From Legionella genomosp. 1 (GTDB taxonomy: Bacteria > Pseudomonadota > Gammaproteobacteria > Legionellales > Legionellaceae), in NCBI GenBank assembly GCA_945901965.1, contig CAMDMN010000039.1:1-11769 (forward strand): a stretch of DNA of 11,769 nt. Direction: 5' to 3'. The notes beneath the pieces were generated by a model. The model was not told where the DNA came from. It made no database searches and saw nothing but the letters and a program-made list of their open reading frames with translations. Within the stretch, counting starts at the first letter, position 1. Every line of letters starts with the position of its first letter. The position numbers and the translations under genes are program-made. Of the stretch, positions 1-6,596 are shown in pieces.

Positions 1-252
1 TACATTAGCTCTTGCATCCTCAAATTGCTTAGTCGCACGAGCACTCAAGGCATGAACTCCACGATGCACATTAGCATTATCATGCTCATAAAAATTAGCT
101 ATTGCATCAATCACAACTTGTGGTTTTTGCGTTGTGGCCGCATTATCAAAATAAATAAGCTGATGCCCATTTACAATTTGATCTAAAGCCGGGAAATCTT
201 GGCGGATTCTTTTAATATCAAGCTTATTAATTAAATTTTGCTCTATGCTCAT
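1..252 (-). CDS. sufS: Cysteine desulfurase SufS, N-terminal part (cut by window edge)
   Basis: Only the first 84 residues are in the window; the gene runs off the left edge. SufS is a cytoplasmic PLP enzyme that takes sulfur from cysteine as a persulfide and hands it to the SufBCD scaffold. Seen here: the typical N-terminus with an IRQDFPAL segment, the YFDNAATTQKP motif (about residues 34-44) and the NVHRGVHALS motif (61-70), which together are characteristic of the SufS/group II desulfurases. The PLP lysine and active-site cysteine would lie outside the window. The ATG at 252 is preceded by an AGGAAG Shine-Dalgarno sequence, and only 21 bases separate it from the sufD stop, so it is the last visible gene of the suf operon. 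No frameshift is seen in this part. SufS rather than IscS is favoured by both motif and context. Confidence 0.93.
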   Translation of the reverse strand, partial: MSIEQNLINKLDIKRIRQDFPALDQIVNGHQLIYFDNAATTQKPQVVIDAIANFYEHDNANVHRGVHALSARATKQFEDARANV

Positions 253-273
253 AATTTTTCTTCCTAAAACGTG

Positions 274-1539
274 CTAAACGTTTAACAAGGTTTCCACCCA
301 GATTTTAATATTCATATCTGTAATATAGCAAAGATTTGCTGTAATAAATGCATTAACTAAATATCTACTGGCTTCTTCATGGCCAATTCCGCGTGCAGCA
401 AAATAAAATAATGCCTCATCATCTAACTGCCCTACTGTCGCGCCATGTGTACATATTACATCATCAGCAAAAATTTCTAATTGAGGTTTTGTGTCAATTT
501 CTGTATTTAGAGATAACAACAAATTTTTATTCTGCTGTTTAGCTACAGTATGATTTGCACCTTTTTCTACAATTACACGCCCATTAAATACAGCCTTTGA
601 CTCACCGCGTAAAACGCCTTTATAATCTTGCTCACTAGTACAATCTTTTGCCGCGTGCGTAACCACTGTATGATGATCTATATTCTGTTTATCTGTAGTT
701 AAATATACTCCATTCATTAAACATCGTGCTTTAGGCTCGGTTAAATTTATAGCTATGTCACTACGAACCAATTTTCCACTAATATTAAATGAATGGCTAT
801 CAAACTGACTATTCTCTTTTTGATTTACGGCAATTTGGCCAATATGATAGGCTAAATTAGATTCACGAATAATTTTATAATGGGTTAACTTAGCCTTTTC
901 TGCTAAAGATACTTCGGTAATTGTATTGGTAAAATAACAAGTTTCTCCTAGAGCTTCATAGTCTTCAATAATATTAATTGAACTTTGATTTTCAAGAACT
1001 ATAAGATGACGAAGATATATGGCCTGATTAGTCTTATCTTGCCGATGAGAAATATATAATGGCTCGTTTAAACAAACGCCTTGTGGCAAATAAATAAACA
1101 ATCCATCATGCATCATCGCCGTATTTAATGCTTGAAAACCATTTTCTTGTTTAAGAATATTAGATAAATATGGCTTTATTTTATCAGCATGTTCTATAAA
1201 AGCCGCTGATAATGGTTTTATAATAATACCCTTTGGTAATGAAGCAGCCAGATCATCAGCACCAATAACAACACCATTAATCAAAGCTAATTTATGCACA
1301 AATGGAACGTCTATATCAGGAAGATTTAATAAATCATTAGATGATAATTTATCTTCACTTTTAAATTGATGCTGCAATAATGCATCAACTGACGTGTACT
1401 TCCAATCTTCATGTTGATGAGTTGGAAAGCCAATTTTCCTAAGGTGAGATAAAGCATCTTCCTGCAAGTTCTTAAACCAAGGAGTAGAAGAAAATCGCCC
1501 ATTAATTTGCTGTTGATAAAAATCTAAAAGCTCAGTCAT
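274..1539 (-). CDS. sufD: Fe-S cluster assembly protein SufD
   Basis: SufD (421 aa) is the partner of SufB in the cytoplasmic SufBC2D scaffold on which Fe-S clusters are built. Length is normal for the family. Seen in the sequence: the N-terminal EDWKYT motif (about residues 44-49) that is widespread in SufD, a central beta-helix-type region, and the C-terminal core with CTHGATVG. That motif has Cys363 and His365; the histidine corresponds to the E. coli SufD histidine (His360) implicated in cluster assembly. It is followed by DDEALFYFAARGIG, shared with SufB. The ATG at 1539 lies 2 bases after the sufC stop, with AAGGA about 12 bases upstream inside sufC, which implies translational coupling. 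N-terminal and middle regions diverge more than SufB, as is usual for SufD. It is intact. Confidence 0.95.
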   Translation of the reverse strand: MTELLDFYQQQINGRFSSTPWFKNLQEDALSHLRKIGFPTHQHEDWKYTSVDALLQHQFKSEDKLSSNDLLNLPDIDVPFVHKLALINGVVIGADDLAASLPKGIIIKPLSAAFIEHADKIKPYLSNILKQENGFQALNTAMMHDGLFIYLPQGVCLNEPLYISHRQDKTNQAIYLRHLIVLENQSSINIIEDYEALGETCYFTNTITEVSLAEKAKLTHYKIIRESNLAYHIGQIAVNQKENSQFDSHSFNISGKLVRSDIAINLTEPKARCLMNGVYLTTDKQNIDHHTVVTHAAKDCTSEQDYKGVLRGESKAVFNGRVIVEKGANHTVAKQQNKNLLLSLNTEIDTKPQLEIFADDVICTHGATVGQLDDEALFYFAARGIGHEEASRYLVNAFITANLCYITDMNIKIWVETLLNV

Positions 1540-1541
1540 AT

Positions 1542-2288
1542 CTATTCACTATCCTTCAACCAACTATAACCCTTATCTTCTAATTCAAGCGCCAATGTTT
1601 TATCACCAGATTTAATTATGCTGCCATTAGATAAAACATGAATAAAATCAGGCTCAATATAATTTAATAAGCGTTGGTAGTGAGTAACCAAAATTATAGC
1701 TCTGTCAGGCGAGCGCATAGCATTAATGCCTTGTGAAATCACTCGTAAGGCATCAATATCTAGACCTGAATCTGTCTCGTCAAGAATTGCAAGCTTAGGC
1801 ATGAGGGCCGCCATTTGTAATATTTCATTACGTTTTTTCTCACCACCTGAAAAACCTTCATTAATACTTCGATATAAAAAGCTTTCATCCATATCTACTA
1901 ACTTACATTTCTCACGAATAAAGCTCAAAAACTCTATTGCATCTAAAGTCTTATCACCAGTTCCACGTTTAACAGCATTAACTGCCGCTTTAAGAAAATT
2001 GATATTGGTTACACCTGGAATTTCTACTGGATATTGAAAAGACATAAAAATACCAGCCAAAGCTCGCTCTTCTGCTGATAAAGGTAATAAATCTTTACCT
2101 AAAAAGTTAATAGATCCACCAGTTACCTCATAGGAGGGGTGACCTGCTAGTACTTTTGATAATGTACTTTTACCTGAGCCATTTGGCCCCATGATAACAT
2201 GTACTTCACCTGGTTTAATGTGTAGATCTATCCCTTTTAAGATTTGTAGATCGTTCGTTGCTACCTGTAAATTCTTTATTTCTAACAT
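1542..2288 (-). CDS. sufC: Fe-S cluster assembly ATPase SufC
   Basis: SufC (248 aa) is the ABC-type ATPase of the SufBC2D complex; ATP-driven dimerisation of SufC reshapes SufB-SufD during cluster formation. It is cytoplasmic and not a transporter. All ATPase motifs are visible: Walker A GPNGSGKST (34-42, Lys40), Q-loop FQYP (Gln85), the signature FSGGEKKR (146-153) with the extra-lysine form typical of SufC, Walker B LAILDE (166-171, Glu171), the D-loop SGLDIDAL, and the H-loop histidine at 203 (VTHY). The ATG at 2288 follows the sufB stop by 2 bases. Only a loose GGTGGG purine stretch stands in front, so translation probably depends on ribosomes leaving sufB. Length is typical and the gene is intact. 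Confidence 0.97.
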   Translation of the reverse strand: MLEIKNLQVATNDLQILKGIDLHIKPGEVHVIMGPNGSGKSTLSKVLAGHPSYEVTGGSINFLGKDLLPLSAEERALAGIFMSFQYPVEIPGVTNINFLKAAVNAVKRGTGDKTLDAIEFLSFIREKCKLVDMDESFLYRSINEGFSGGEKKRNEILQMAALMPKLAILDETDSGLDIDALRVISQGINAMRSPDRAIILVTHYQRLLNYIEPDFIHVLSNGSIIKSGDKTLALELEDKGYSWLKDSE

Positions 2289-2290
2289 AA

Positions 2291-3739
2291 TTAGCCCACC
2301 GCCCCTTCCAAACTAATACCTAACAACTTCGTTGCTTCCACCGCAAATTCCATGGGTAACTCTTTTAAAACTTGTTTGCAGAAACCATTTACAATCATTG
2401 ATACGGCATCTTCCATACCAATACCTCGTTGCTGGCAATAAAATAATTGCTCTTCACTAATTTTAGATGTTGTTGCCTCATGCTCCACTCTAGCTGTTGG
2501 ATTTTTAACTTCAATATATGGAAAAGTATGCGCCCCACATTCACTTCCCATTAACAGTGAATCACATTGAGTATAATTGCGAGCATTAAGAGCTGTTGGT
2601 GCTATTCGCACTAAGCCACGATATGCATTATGTGAATGTCCTGCACTAATACCTTTTGAAATAATTGTTGAGCTTGTATTTTTACCCAAATGAATCATTT
2701 TAGTACCAGTGTCAGCTTGCTGCTTATTATTAGTAACAGCCACTGAGTAAAATTCACCGACAGAATCATCACCACGTAAGATAACACTAGGGTATTTCCA
2801 CGTAATTGCAGATCCAGTTTCAATTTGTGTCCACGATATTTTCGAGCGTTTCCCACGACAAACACCGCGCTTAGTTACAAAATTATAAATTCCGCCTTTA
2901 CCATCTTTGTCCCCTGGGTACCAATTTTGTACCGTAGAGTATTTAATTTGTGCGTTATCTAAAGCTACCAACTCAACTACTGCTGCATGCAATTGATTTT
3001 CATCACGCATAGGAGCCGTACATCCCTCAAGATAAGATACATAACTATCAGCATCAGCAATTATTAATGTACGCTCAAATTGTCCGGTTGAAGCCGCATT
3101 TATACGAAAATAAGTCGATAATTCCATCGGACAACGCACACCTTTAGGAATATAAACAAAAGATCCATCACTAAATACCGCTGAATTTAGCGCTGCATAA
3201 AAATTATCCCGATATGGAACTACAGAACCAAGATATTTTTTGATAAGCTCAGGATGCTCATGGACTGCTTCAGAAAAAGGACAAAAAATCACCCCCTTCT
3301 CAGCCAATTTTGCTTTAAAAGTAGTTGCGACCGATACGCTATCAAAAACTGCATCAACAGCTACACCGGCAAGAATTTCTTGCTCTTGTAGAGGTATCCC
3401 TAATTTTTCATAGGTTCTTAGTAGTTCAGGATCAACTTCAGCTAAACTTTTAGGCCCGTCTTTTAAATTTTTTGGCGCTGAATAATAAGAGATAGCTTGA
3501 TAATCAATTTCAGGATAATGAACCGAGCTCCATGTAGGCGTTTTACAAGTTAGCCAATGCCGAAAAGCTTTTAATCGCCATTCCAACATAAATGAAGGCT
3601 CACCTTTAATTGTAGATATACGTGTAATAACAGATTCATCTAAACCTGGTGGAAAGGTATCTACCTCTATATCAGTAACAAACCCATGCTGATATTCCTT
3701 TTCGAGCAAGGAATTTATTTGATCATTATTTTTTGACAC
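2291..3739 (-). CDS. sufB: Fe-S cluster assembly scaffold SufB
   Basis: SufB is the scaffold subunit that accepts persulfide sulfur from SufS (directly or through SufE/SufU) and builds the cluster with SufC and SufD. Seen: the MLEWRLKAFRHWL region near the N-terminus, LEGCTAPMRDENQLH (Cys240, equivalent by alignment to E. coli Cys254), NYTQCDSLLMG (Cys392, equivalent to the essential E. coli Cys405) and VEHEATTS (His420-Glu421, equivalent to His433-Glu434), then the family-typical C-terminus. Start choice: a GTG at 3739 gives 482 aa and has GGAG six bases upstream. The frame could also open at TTG 3751 (486 aa), but that codon has no Shine-Dalgarno sequence. With the GTG start it overlaps the 3' end of the regulator gene by 14 bases, which suggests coupled translation. 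All key residues are present. Confidence 0.95.
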   Translation of the reverse strand: MSKNNDQINSLLEKEYQHGFVTDIEVDTFPPGLDESVITRISTIKGEPSFMLEWRLKAFRHWLTCKTPTWSSVHYPEIDYQAISYYSAPKNLKDGPKSLAEVDPELLRTYEKLGIPLQEQEILAGVAVDAVFDSVSVATTFKAKLAEKGVIFCPFSEAVHEHPELIKKYLGSVVPYRDNFYAALNSAVFSDGSFVYIPKGVRCPMELSTYFRINAASTGQFERTLIIADADSYVSYLEGCTAPMRDENQLHAAVVELVALDNAQIKYSTVQNWYPGDKDGKGGIYNFVTKRGVCRGKRSKISWTQIETGSAITWKYPSVILRGDDSVGEFYSVAVTNNKQQADTGTKMIHLGKNTSSTIISKGISAGHSHNAYRGLVRIAPTALNARNYTQCDSLLMGSECGAHTFPYIEVKNPTARVEHEATTSKISEEQLFYCQQRGIGMEDAVSMIVNGFCKQVLKELPMEFAVEATKLLGISLEGAVG

Positions 3740-4193
3740 TACTAACTCCAACTGCTAATTGCTTAATGCCGTCAAGATTTATTATAGGTATATTAGGCAT
3801 AGCCAACGCTTCTAAACTAACACTCGCTAATGCAGCCTCTATAGCGTTAGATATTAACTGCCAATTTCCTTGAATCTGACAAACAGATTGCAAAGAACAA
3901 TGATGAGGCTGCAAACTACATTCAGTCAAACCACGAGAATCATCAAAAGCATAAATTAAATCTTTAAGCGTAATCATAGACGGTTGCCGTTGCAAACGAT
4001 AACCACCAGCGACCCCGCGTACGGAATCTAATAACTTTGCAAGAGTCAATTTCTTCAATAATTTGCTAACTGTAGGTATATTTAAATGTGTATTTAATGC
4101 AATTTCACGGGCATTACAAAGCTTATCTGGTTGCTTTGCAAGATACACCATTACTACAGTTCCATAATCTGCCAATTTACTGATACGGAGCAT
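3726..4193 (-). CDS. Rrf2-family SUF operon regulator
   Basis: A 155-residue winged-helix regulator of the Rrf2/IscR family, of the kind that sits in front of suf operons in many gammaproteobacteria and binds an Fe-S cluster to report cluster supply. Seen: the N-terminal MLRISKLADYGTVVM, helix-turn-helix around LNIPTVSKLLKKL (37-49), the wing with RGVAGGYRL (59-67), and three cysteines Cys92, Cys99 and Cys105 in an ECSLQPHHCSLQSVC pattern followed by a conserved-looking NW, the usual cluster ligands of the family. The ATG at 4193 has AGGA five bases upstream. It is the first gene of the operon and overlaps sufB. Autoregulation through the upstream 120 bases is likely by analogy with IscR and related SUF regulators, but no operator is proven here. 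It is SUF-type rather than the isc-operon IscR, judged by context. Confidence 0.9.
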   Translation of the reverse strand: MLRISKLADYGTVVMVYLAKQPDKLCNAREIALNTHLNIPTVSKLLKKLTLAKLLDSVRGVAGGYRLQRQPSMITLKDLIYAFDDSRGLTECSLQPHHCSLQSVCQIQGNWQLISNAIEAALASVSLEALAMPNIPIINLDGIKQLAVGVSSVKK

Positions 4194-4260
4194 ACCATTC
4201 CTACTTTTAATAATCTAGTACTGTTTAGGTCTTAATTAAAGACGAATGATACTATTTCAT

Positions 4261-4289
4261 ATAACAAAATACTATAGCTCGCTCATCAA
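4261..4289 (-). promoter_or_regulatory. Possible promoter of the suf operon
   Basis: In the 120-base gap ahead of the regulator gene the minus strand reads TTGATG (4289-4284), a 17-base spacer, then TGTTAT (4266-4261). Each box matches four of six bases of the sigma-70 consensus. It would give a leader of roughly 60 bases before the ATG at 4193. The surrounding DNA is very AT-rich, so chance matches are easy; this is a candidate only. The downstream leader holds the AT palindrome TTAATTAA (4232-4239), a conceivable but unproven operator half. Confidence 0.25.
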
Positions 4290-4304
4290 AATTATAAATT
4301 AACT

Positions 4305-4318
4305 CTTAGATATCTAAG
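4305..4318. repeat. 14-bp perfect palindrome over the stop codon
   Basis: CTTAGATATCTAAG is perfectly self-complementary and contains the TAG stop (4316-4314) of the 607-aa gene. It is too short and AT-rich, and lacks a following T-run, to be a convincing terminator. It lies at the far upstream end of the suf regulator promoter region, so a protein-binding role is possible but only inferred. Confidence 0.3.
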
Positions 4319-6137
4319 CCAAACTTGGGCTTGTTATAATATCTGGTGAATCAGAATTATTTCTATCACCTGAAAATAAAGAATAAACTGGTAAAATTGC
4401 AGCACTGACCATCATTGCAATTCCACAACCAATAATAACTGGCTTTGATAAAATTATTCCTACTACTAAAGCTGTCACAGCAGTAAATTGCGCTATAAAT
4501 GCAAGACTTTTTAAATATAAAAAATAATTAATCGGCTGTATCGCCAATATATCTGCCAAATTACAGCGCAAATAAAATTTAAGCACATGAGCCTCACATT
4601 TTTTAAGCTCAAGCTGCTTAGATATATAAGCTAAATAGCTAGGATTACTAGTAAAATCTTCACCATATTTAGCTTTAAGCTTTTTAATCCAGGCTTCTTT
4701 TACCTTATGAGAAATGTTTAAAGACTTCAAGATTGCAGCAGGCTCAACTAAATCCTCAAATACATTTTGAATAGCTTTAATTATATCACCGCGCTCTTTA
4801 TTTGATTTTACAGCCATCCTTTTTCTAAAATGATCTAACACAAACTGATTAAAATCTAACTTAATAATTTCAATATTTAACCCGGATAATAAAGGATGAT
4901 TAGGAATAGCAGTATACAAGCGCTTGATCATACCACTAAAACAAGAAGGCTTATCTCCTTCCTGATCATCATATTCTTCTTGTTTATCTTTTAAGTTTAG
5001 CCTTGTTTTATCCCAATTATGCGCTCTCCCCACAAGTGCTAAACTCTTTATAAAAAACTCTATACGGTTATTTATAGTAGAATCATTATATTCTGGGAAG
5101 AGATCATCACTAGCCGCTAACCAATAATAAGCAATTAAATCAATATAATCTTCAAAATATGAATAACGCAATTTAAACGAATTAGGTTTAAGAAATTGGG
5201 CATCTTTATCTAGCCAATGATTTGGTTTAGATAAATAGCGAAAGGCAGTATGCAGATGATTTTTATAATATTCTTTAAGAGCTAACTCATGATCAATACT
5301 AGATAAATTGAGAGCAATAAAATCATTCCACAATAAAGGCAATTTAATAAGATCTCCGTTTATATTTAATATCGCCGGATCTTTTTCATAACTATCTTTC
5401 AAATGATTTTTAAATAGTTCAAATACACTAACAGTTCCACCAAGTTCTTGCATCTTTAGTTTATAATACGATTTTAATCCATCAAACATTTTTTGTTGAC
5501 CAGGATCTAATGCTCCGATAGATGACTCTTCATCTTCTACTATTTCTCGCAAATTAAGATCGTCAGTATTAGTATGAGTTTGTTTAGAATTTTCAGTTAT
5601 CGCCTCACCTACTTCTAAATTAGATAGCAAAGCTAAAACAGCCTCAATATTATTTACATTTCTTGCCAATAGTAGTAATTGATGAGACTCTTCATCTCTA
5701 GAGGTTAAATTAATTCGATTTCTGATAGTTGGTAAATCAAGTAATTGATTAATATTTGCATCTAATGAACGATTATTAGAACGAATTGAATTTCTTAAAA
5801 TAATAAAATAAAATTGAAAATCATCTTCTTCTATATCAAATATAGGATTTTCTATAGTTGGGATAAATGACTTTTTCTTAACATCTAATAATTCAAATTC
5901 AGTCATAACAAATGAACTAAGATTATATCCAAAATCTTGACTATTATTCTCTGCATAATCAAAAATTGAGGGTATTTCAATTAAGCGGCTAAATACGTCT
6001 GGATAATTATCAGCATAAGCTAATAACTCCTTAATATCATCTTCAGATAAATCATTAATTACTCCATCAACCAAAAGCAATTGATTAACTATACGTAAAT
6101 AACAATTTTCTACTGCTCGTTTCAATGCATCTAACAT
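4314..6137 (-). CDS. Ankyrin-like helical protein with C-terminal membrane hairpin, candidate effector
   Basis: A 607-residue protein not assigned to a characterised family. Residues 1-175 are helical with several degenerate ankyrin-like phrases (RIVNQLLLVDGVIND about 15-29, VFSRLIEIPSIFDYA about 48-62, INQLLDLPTIRNRI about 129-142, NNIEAVLALLSN about 162-173), in the style of the diverged ankyrin proteins of Legionellales. An acidic linker (about 190-206) leads to a central region with ALVGRAHNWD (367-376) and EEYDDQEGDKPSCFSG (387-402); its Trp, Asp and Cys residues look strongly constrained. Near the C-terminus are two hydrophobic stretches (about 545-563 and 566-588), then a short polar tail rich in Ser and Asp. 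There is no N-terminal signal peptide. The ATG at 6137 has a weak AAGAG upstream. The location beside a Ulp1-like protease and the absence of a metabolic motif suggest a host-directed secreted protein, perhaps a type IV effector; that is inference. Coding sequence certain, function unknown. Confidence 0.8.
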   Translation of the reverse strand: MLDALKRAVENCYLRIVNQLLLVDGVINDLSEDDIKELLAYADNYPDVFSRLIEIPSIFDYAENNSQDFGYNLSSFVMTEFELLDVKKKSFIPTIENPIFDIEEDDFQFYFIILRNSIRSNNRSLDANINQLLDLPTIRNRINLTSRDEESHQLLLLARNVNNIEAVLALLSNLEVGEAITENSKQTHTNTDDLNLREIVEDEESSIGALDPGQQKMFDGLKSYYKLKMQELGGTVSVFELFKNHLKDSYEKDPAILNINGDLIKLPLLWNDFIALNLSSIDHELALKEYYKNHLHTAFRYLSKPNHWLDKDAQFLKPNSFKLRYSYFEDYIDLIAYYWLAASDDLFPEYNDSTINNRIEFFIKSLALVGRAHNWDKTRLNLKDKQEEYDDQEGDKPSCFSGMIKRLYTAIPNHPLLSGLNIEIIKLDFNQFVLDHFRKRMAVKSNKERGDIIKAIQNVFEDLVEPAAILKSLNISHKVKEAWIKKLKAKYGEDFTSNPSYLAYISKQLELKKCEAHVLKFYLRCNLADILAIQPINYFLYLKSLAFIAQFTAVTALVVGIILSKPVIIGCGIAMMVSAAILPVYSLFSGDRNNSDSPDIITSPSLA

Positions 6138-6164
6138 ACAAAATACTCTTAAATCTATAAACTA

Positions 6165-6193
6165 ATTATAATTAAGCAAGCATAACATAAAAA
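6165..6193 (-). promoter_or_regulatory. Possible promoter of the 607-aa gene
   Basis: The minus strand has a perfect TATAAT (6170-6165) about 28 bases before the ATG at 6137, with TTTTTA (6193-6188) 17 bases upstream as a weak -35 box. The perfect -10 is suggestive, but the region is almost entirely A and T. This would give the gene its own transcript separate from the protease gene, which ends about 460 bases upstream. Confidence 0.3.
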
Positions 6194-6282
6194 TGCAAAC
6201 TGCCACATATTAAATCATCTGGGTTTTAAAAAAATCTAAAAACTCTAAATTAAAGCGATAGTGTGTACCAAAAATACGTCTT

Positions 6283-6540
6283 TGTGAGCGGAATCCGAGC
6301 CACGACCGTTAGGGAGTGGAGATCTTAAGAACCACACTCCCTAACGGTCGTGGCTCGGATTCCACCAGACAATTCAGTCCCATCAAGGATCATCAGACTT
6401 GTGGGGAACGATATGGCTGCATCAAGGCTACGATATTTTTTAACTTGTGGGTAATAATTAAATGGGAGCGGCTTGCCATCGCCACCCAGAAGATATCTAG
6501 ATACCGCGGCACATAGGCGCTCTGAATAATTCATGCAAAC
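6283..6540. repeat. GC-richer repeat-like insertion block
   Basis: The block differs in composition from its AT-rich flanks and opens with a perfect inverted repeat. It then continues for about 175 bases that are open in frames on both strands (plus 6316-6516, minus 6325-6534), without protein features I can recognise. This pattern resembles small non-autonomous dispersed repeats whose ends are palindromic and which create spurious conserved short ORFs. No transposase and no clear target duplication are visible. Boundaries are approximate, set from composition and the inverted repeat. Copies elsewhere in the genome are predicted, but not visible from this window. Confidence 0.5.
6290..6363. 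repeat. Perfect 29-bp inverted repeat with 16-base loop
   Basis: The left arm (6290-6318) and right arm (6335-6363) are exact reverse complements over 29 bases; the right arm starts CACTCCCTAACGGTCGTGGC. The loop (6319-6334) itself contains the 8-base palindrome TCTTAAGA. Transcribed from either strand it would fold into a very stable hairpin. There is no T-run directly after either arm, so it is not a standard intrinsic terminator, though it could block exonucleases or polymerase between the two flanking genes. Confidence 0.9.
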
Positions 6541-6566
6541 TAATTGTCAACAGACTCTATTAGCAT
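6540..6566 (-). pseudogene. Eight-codon open frame with strong RBS, possible gene stub
   Basis: On the minus strand AAGGAG (6581-6576) stands nine bases before an ATG at 6566, which opens an 8-codon frame (MLIESVDN) ending at the edge of the repeat-like block. The Shine-Dalgarno sequence is better than those of most real genes in this window. It may be the leftover 5' end of a gene interrupted by the repeat, a leader peptide, or chance. A consensus -35 box, TTGACA (6550-6545), falls inside the frame, without a good -10 box after it. Confidence 0.2.
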
Positions 6567-6596
6567 TGCTGTTTACTCCTTGTAAAACTCACCGCT

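Larger units (their letters stand above)
6138..6596. other. 459-base intergenic region with repeat-like block
   Basis: There is no convincing gene between the protease stop and the start of the 607-aa gene. The part next to the 607-aa gene (6138 to about 6280) is plain AT-rich DNA with a possible promoter. From about 6283 to 6540 the base composition becomes visibly richer in G and C and holds the inverted repeat and repeat-like block listed separately. From 6541 to 6596 there is a strong Shine-Dalgarno sequence and a short open frame on the minus strand. No RNA gene or clear rho-independent terminator is seen. Confidence 0.6.

Noticed and set aside
1726..2037. Plus-strand 103-codon open frame
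   Set aside because: It lies wholly inside sufC on the opposite strand, has no recognisable protein features, and the sufC frame is certain.
6290..6363. Inverted repeat as a rho-independent terminator
   Set aside because: No T-run follows either arm directly, the stem is unusually long, and it sits over 230 bases after the protease stop.
6325..6534. Minus-strand 69-codon frame and plus-strand 6316-6516 frame as genes
   Set aside because: Both run through the palindromic, GC-richer repeat block, lack good ribosome-binding sites, and look like by-products of the repeat.
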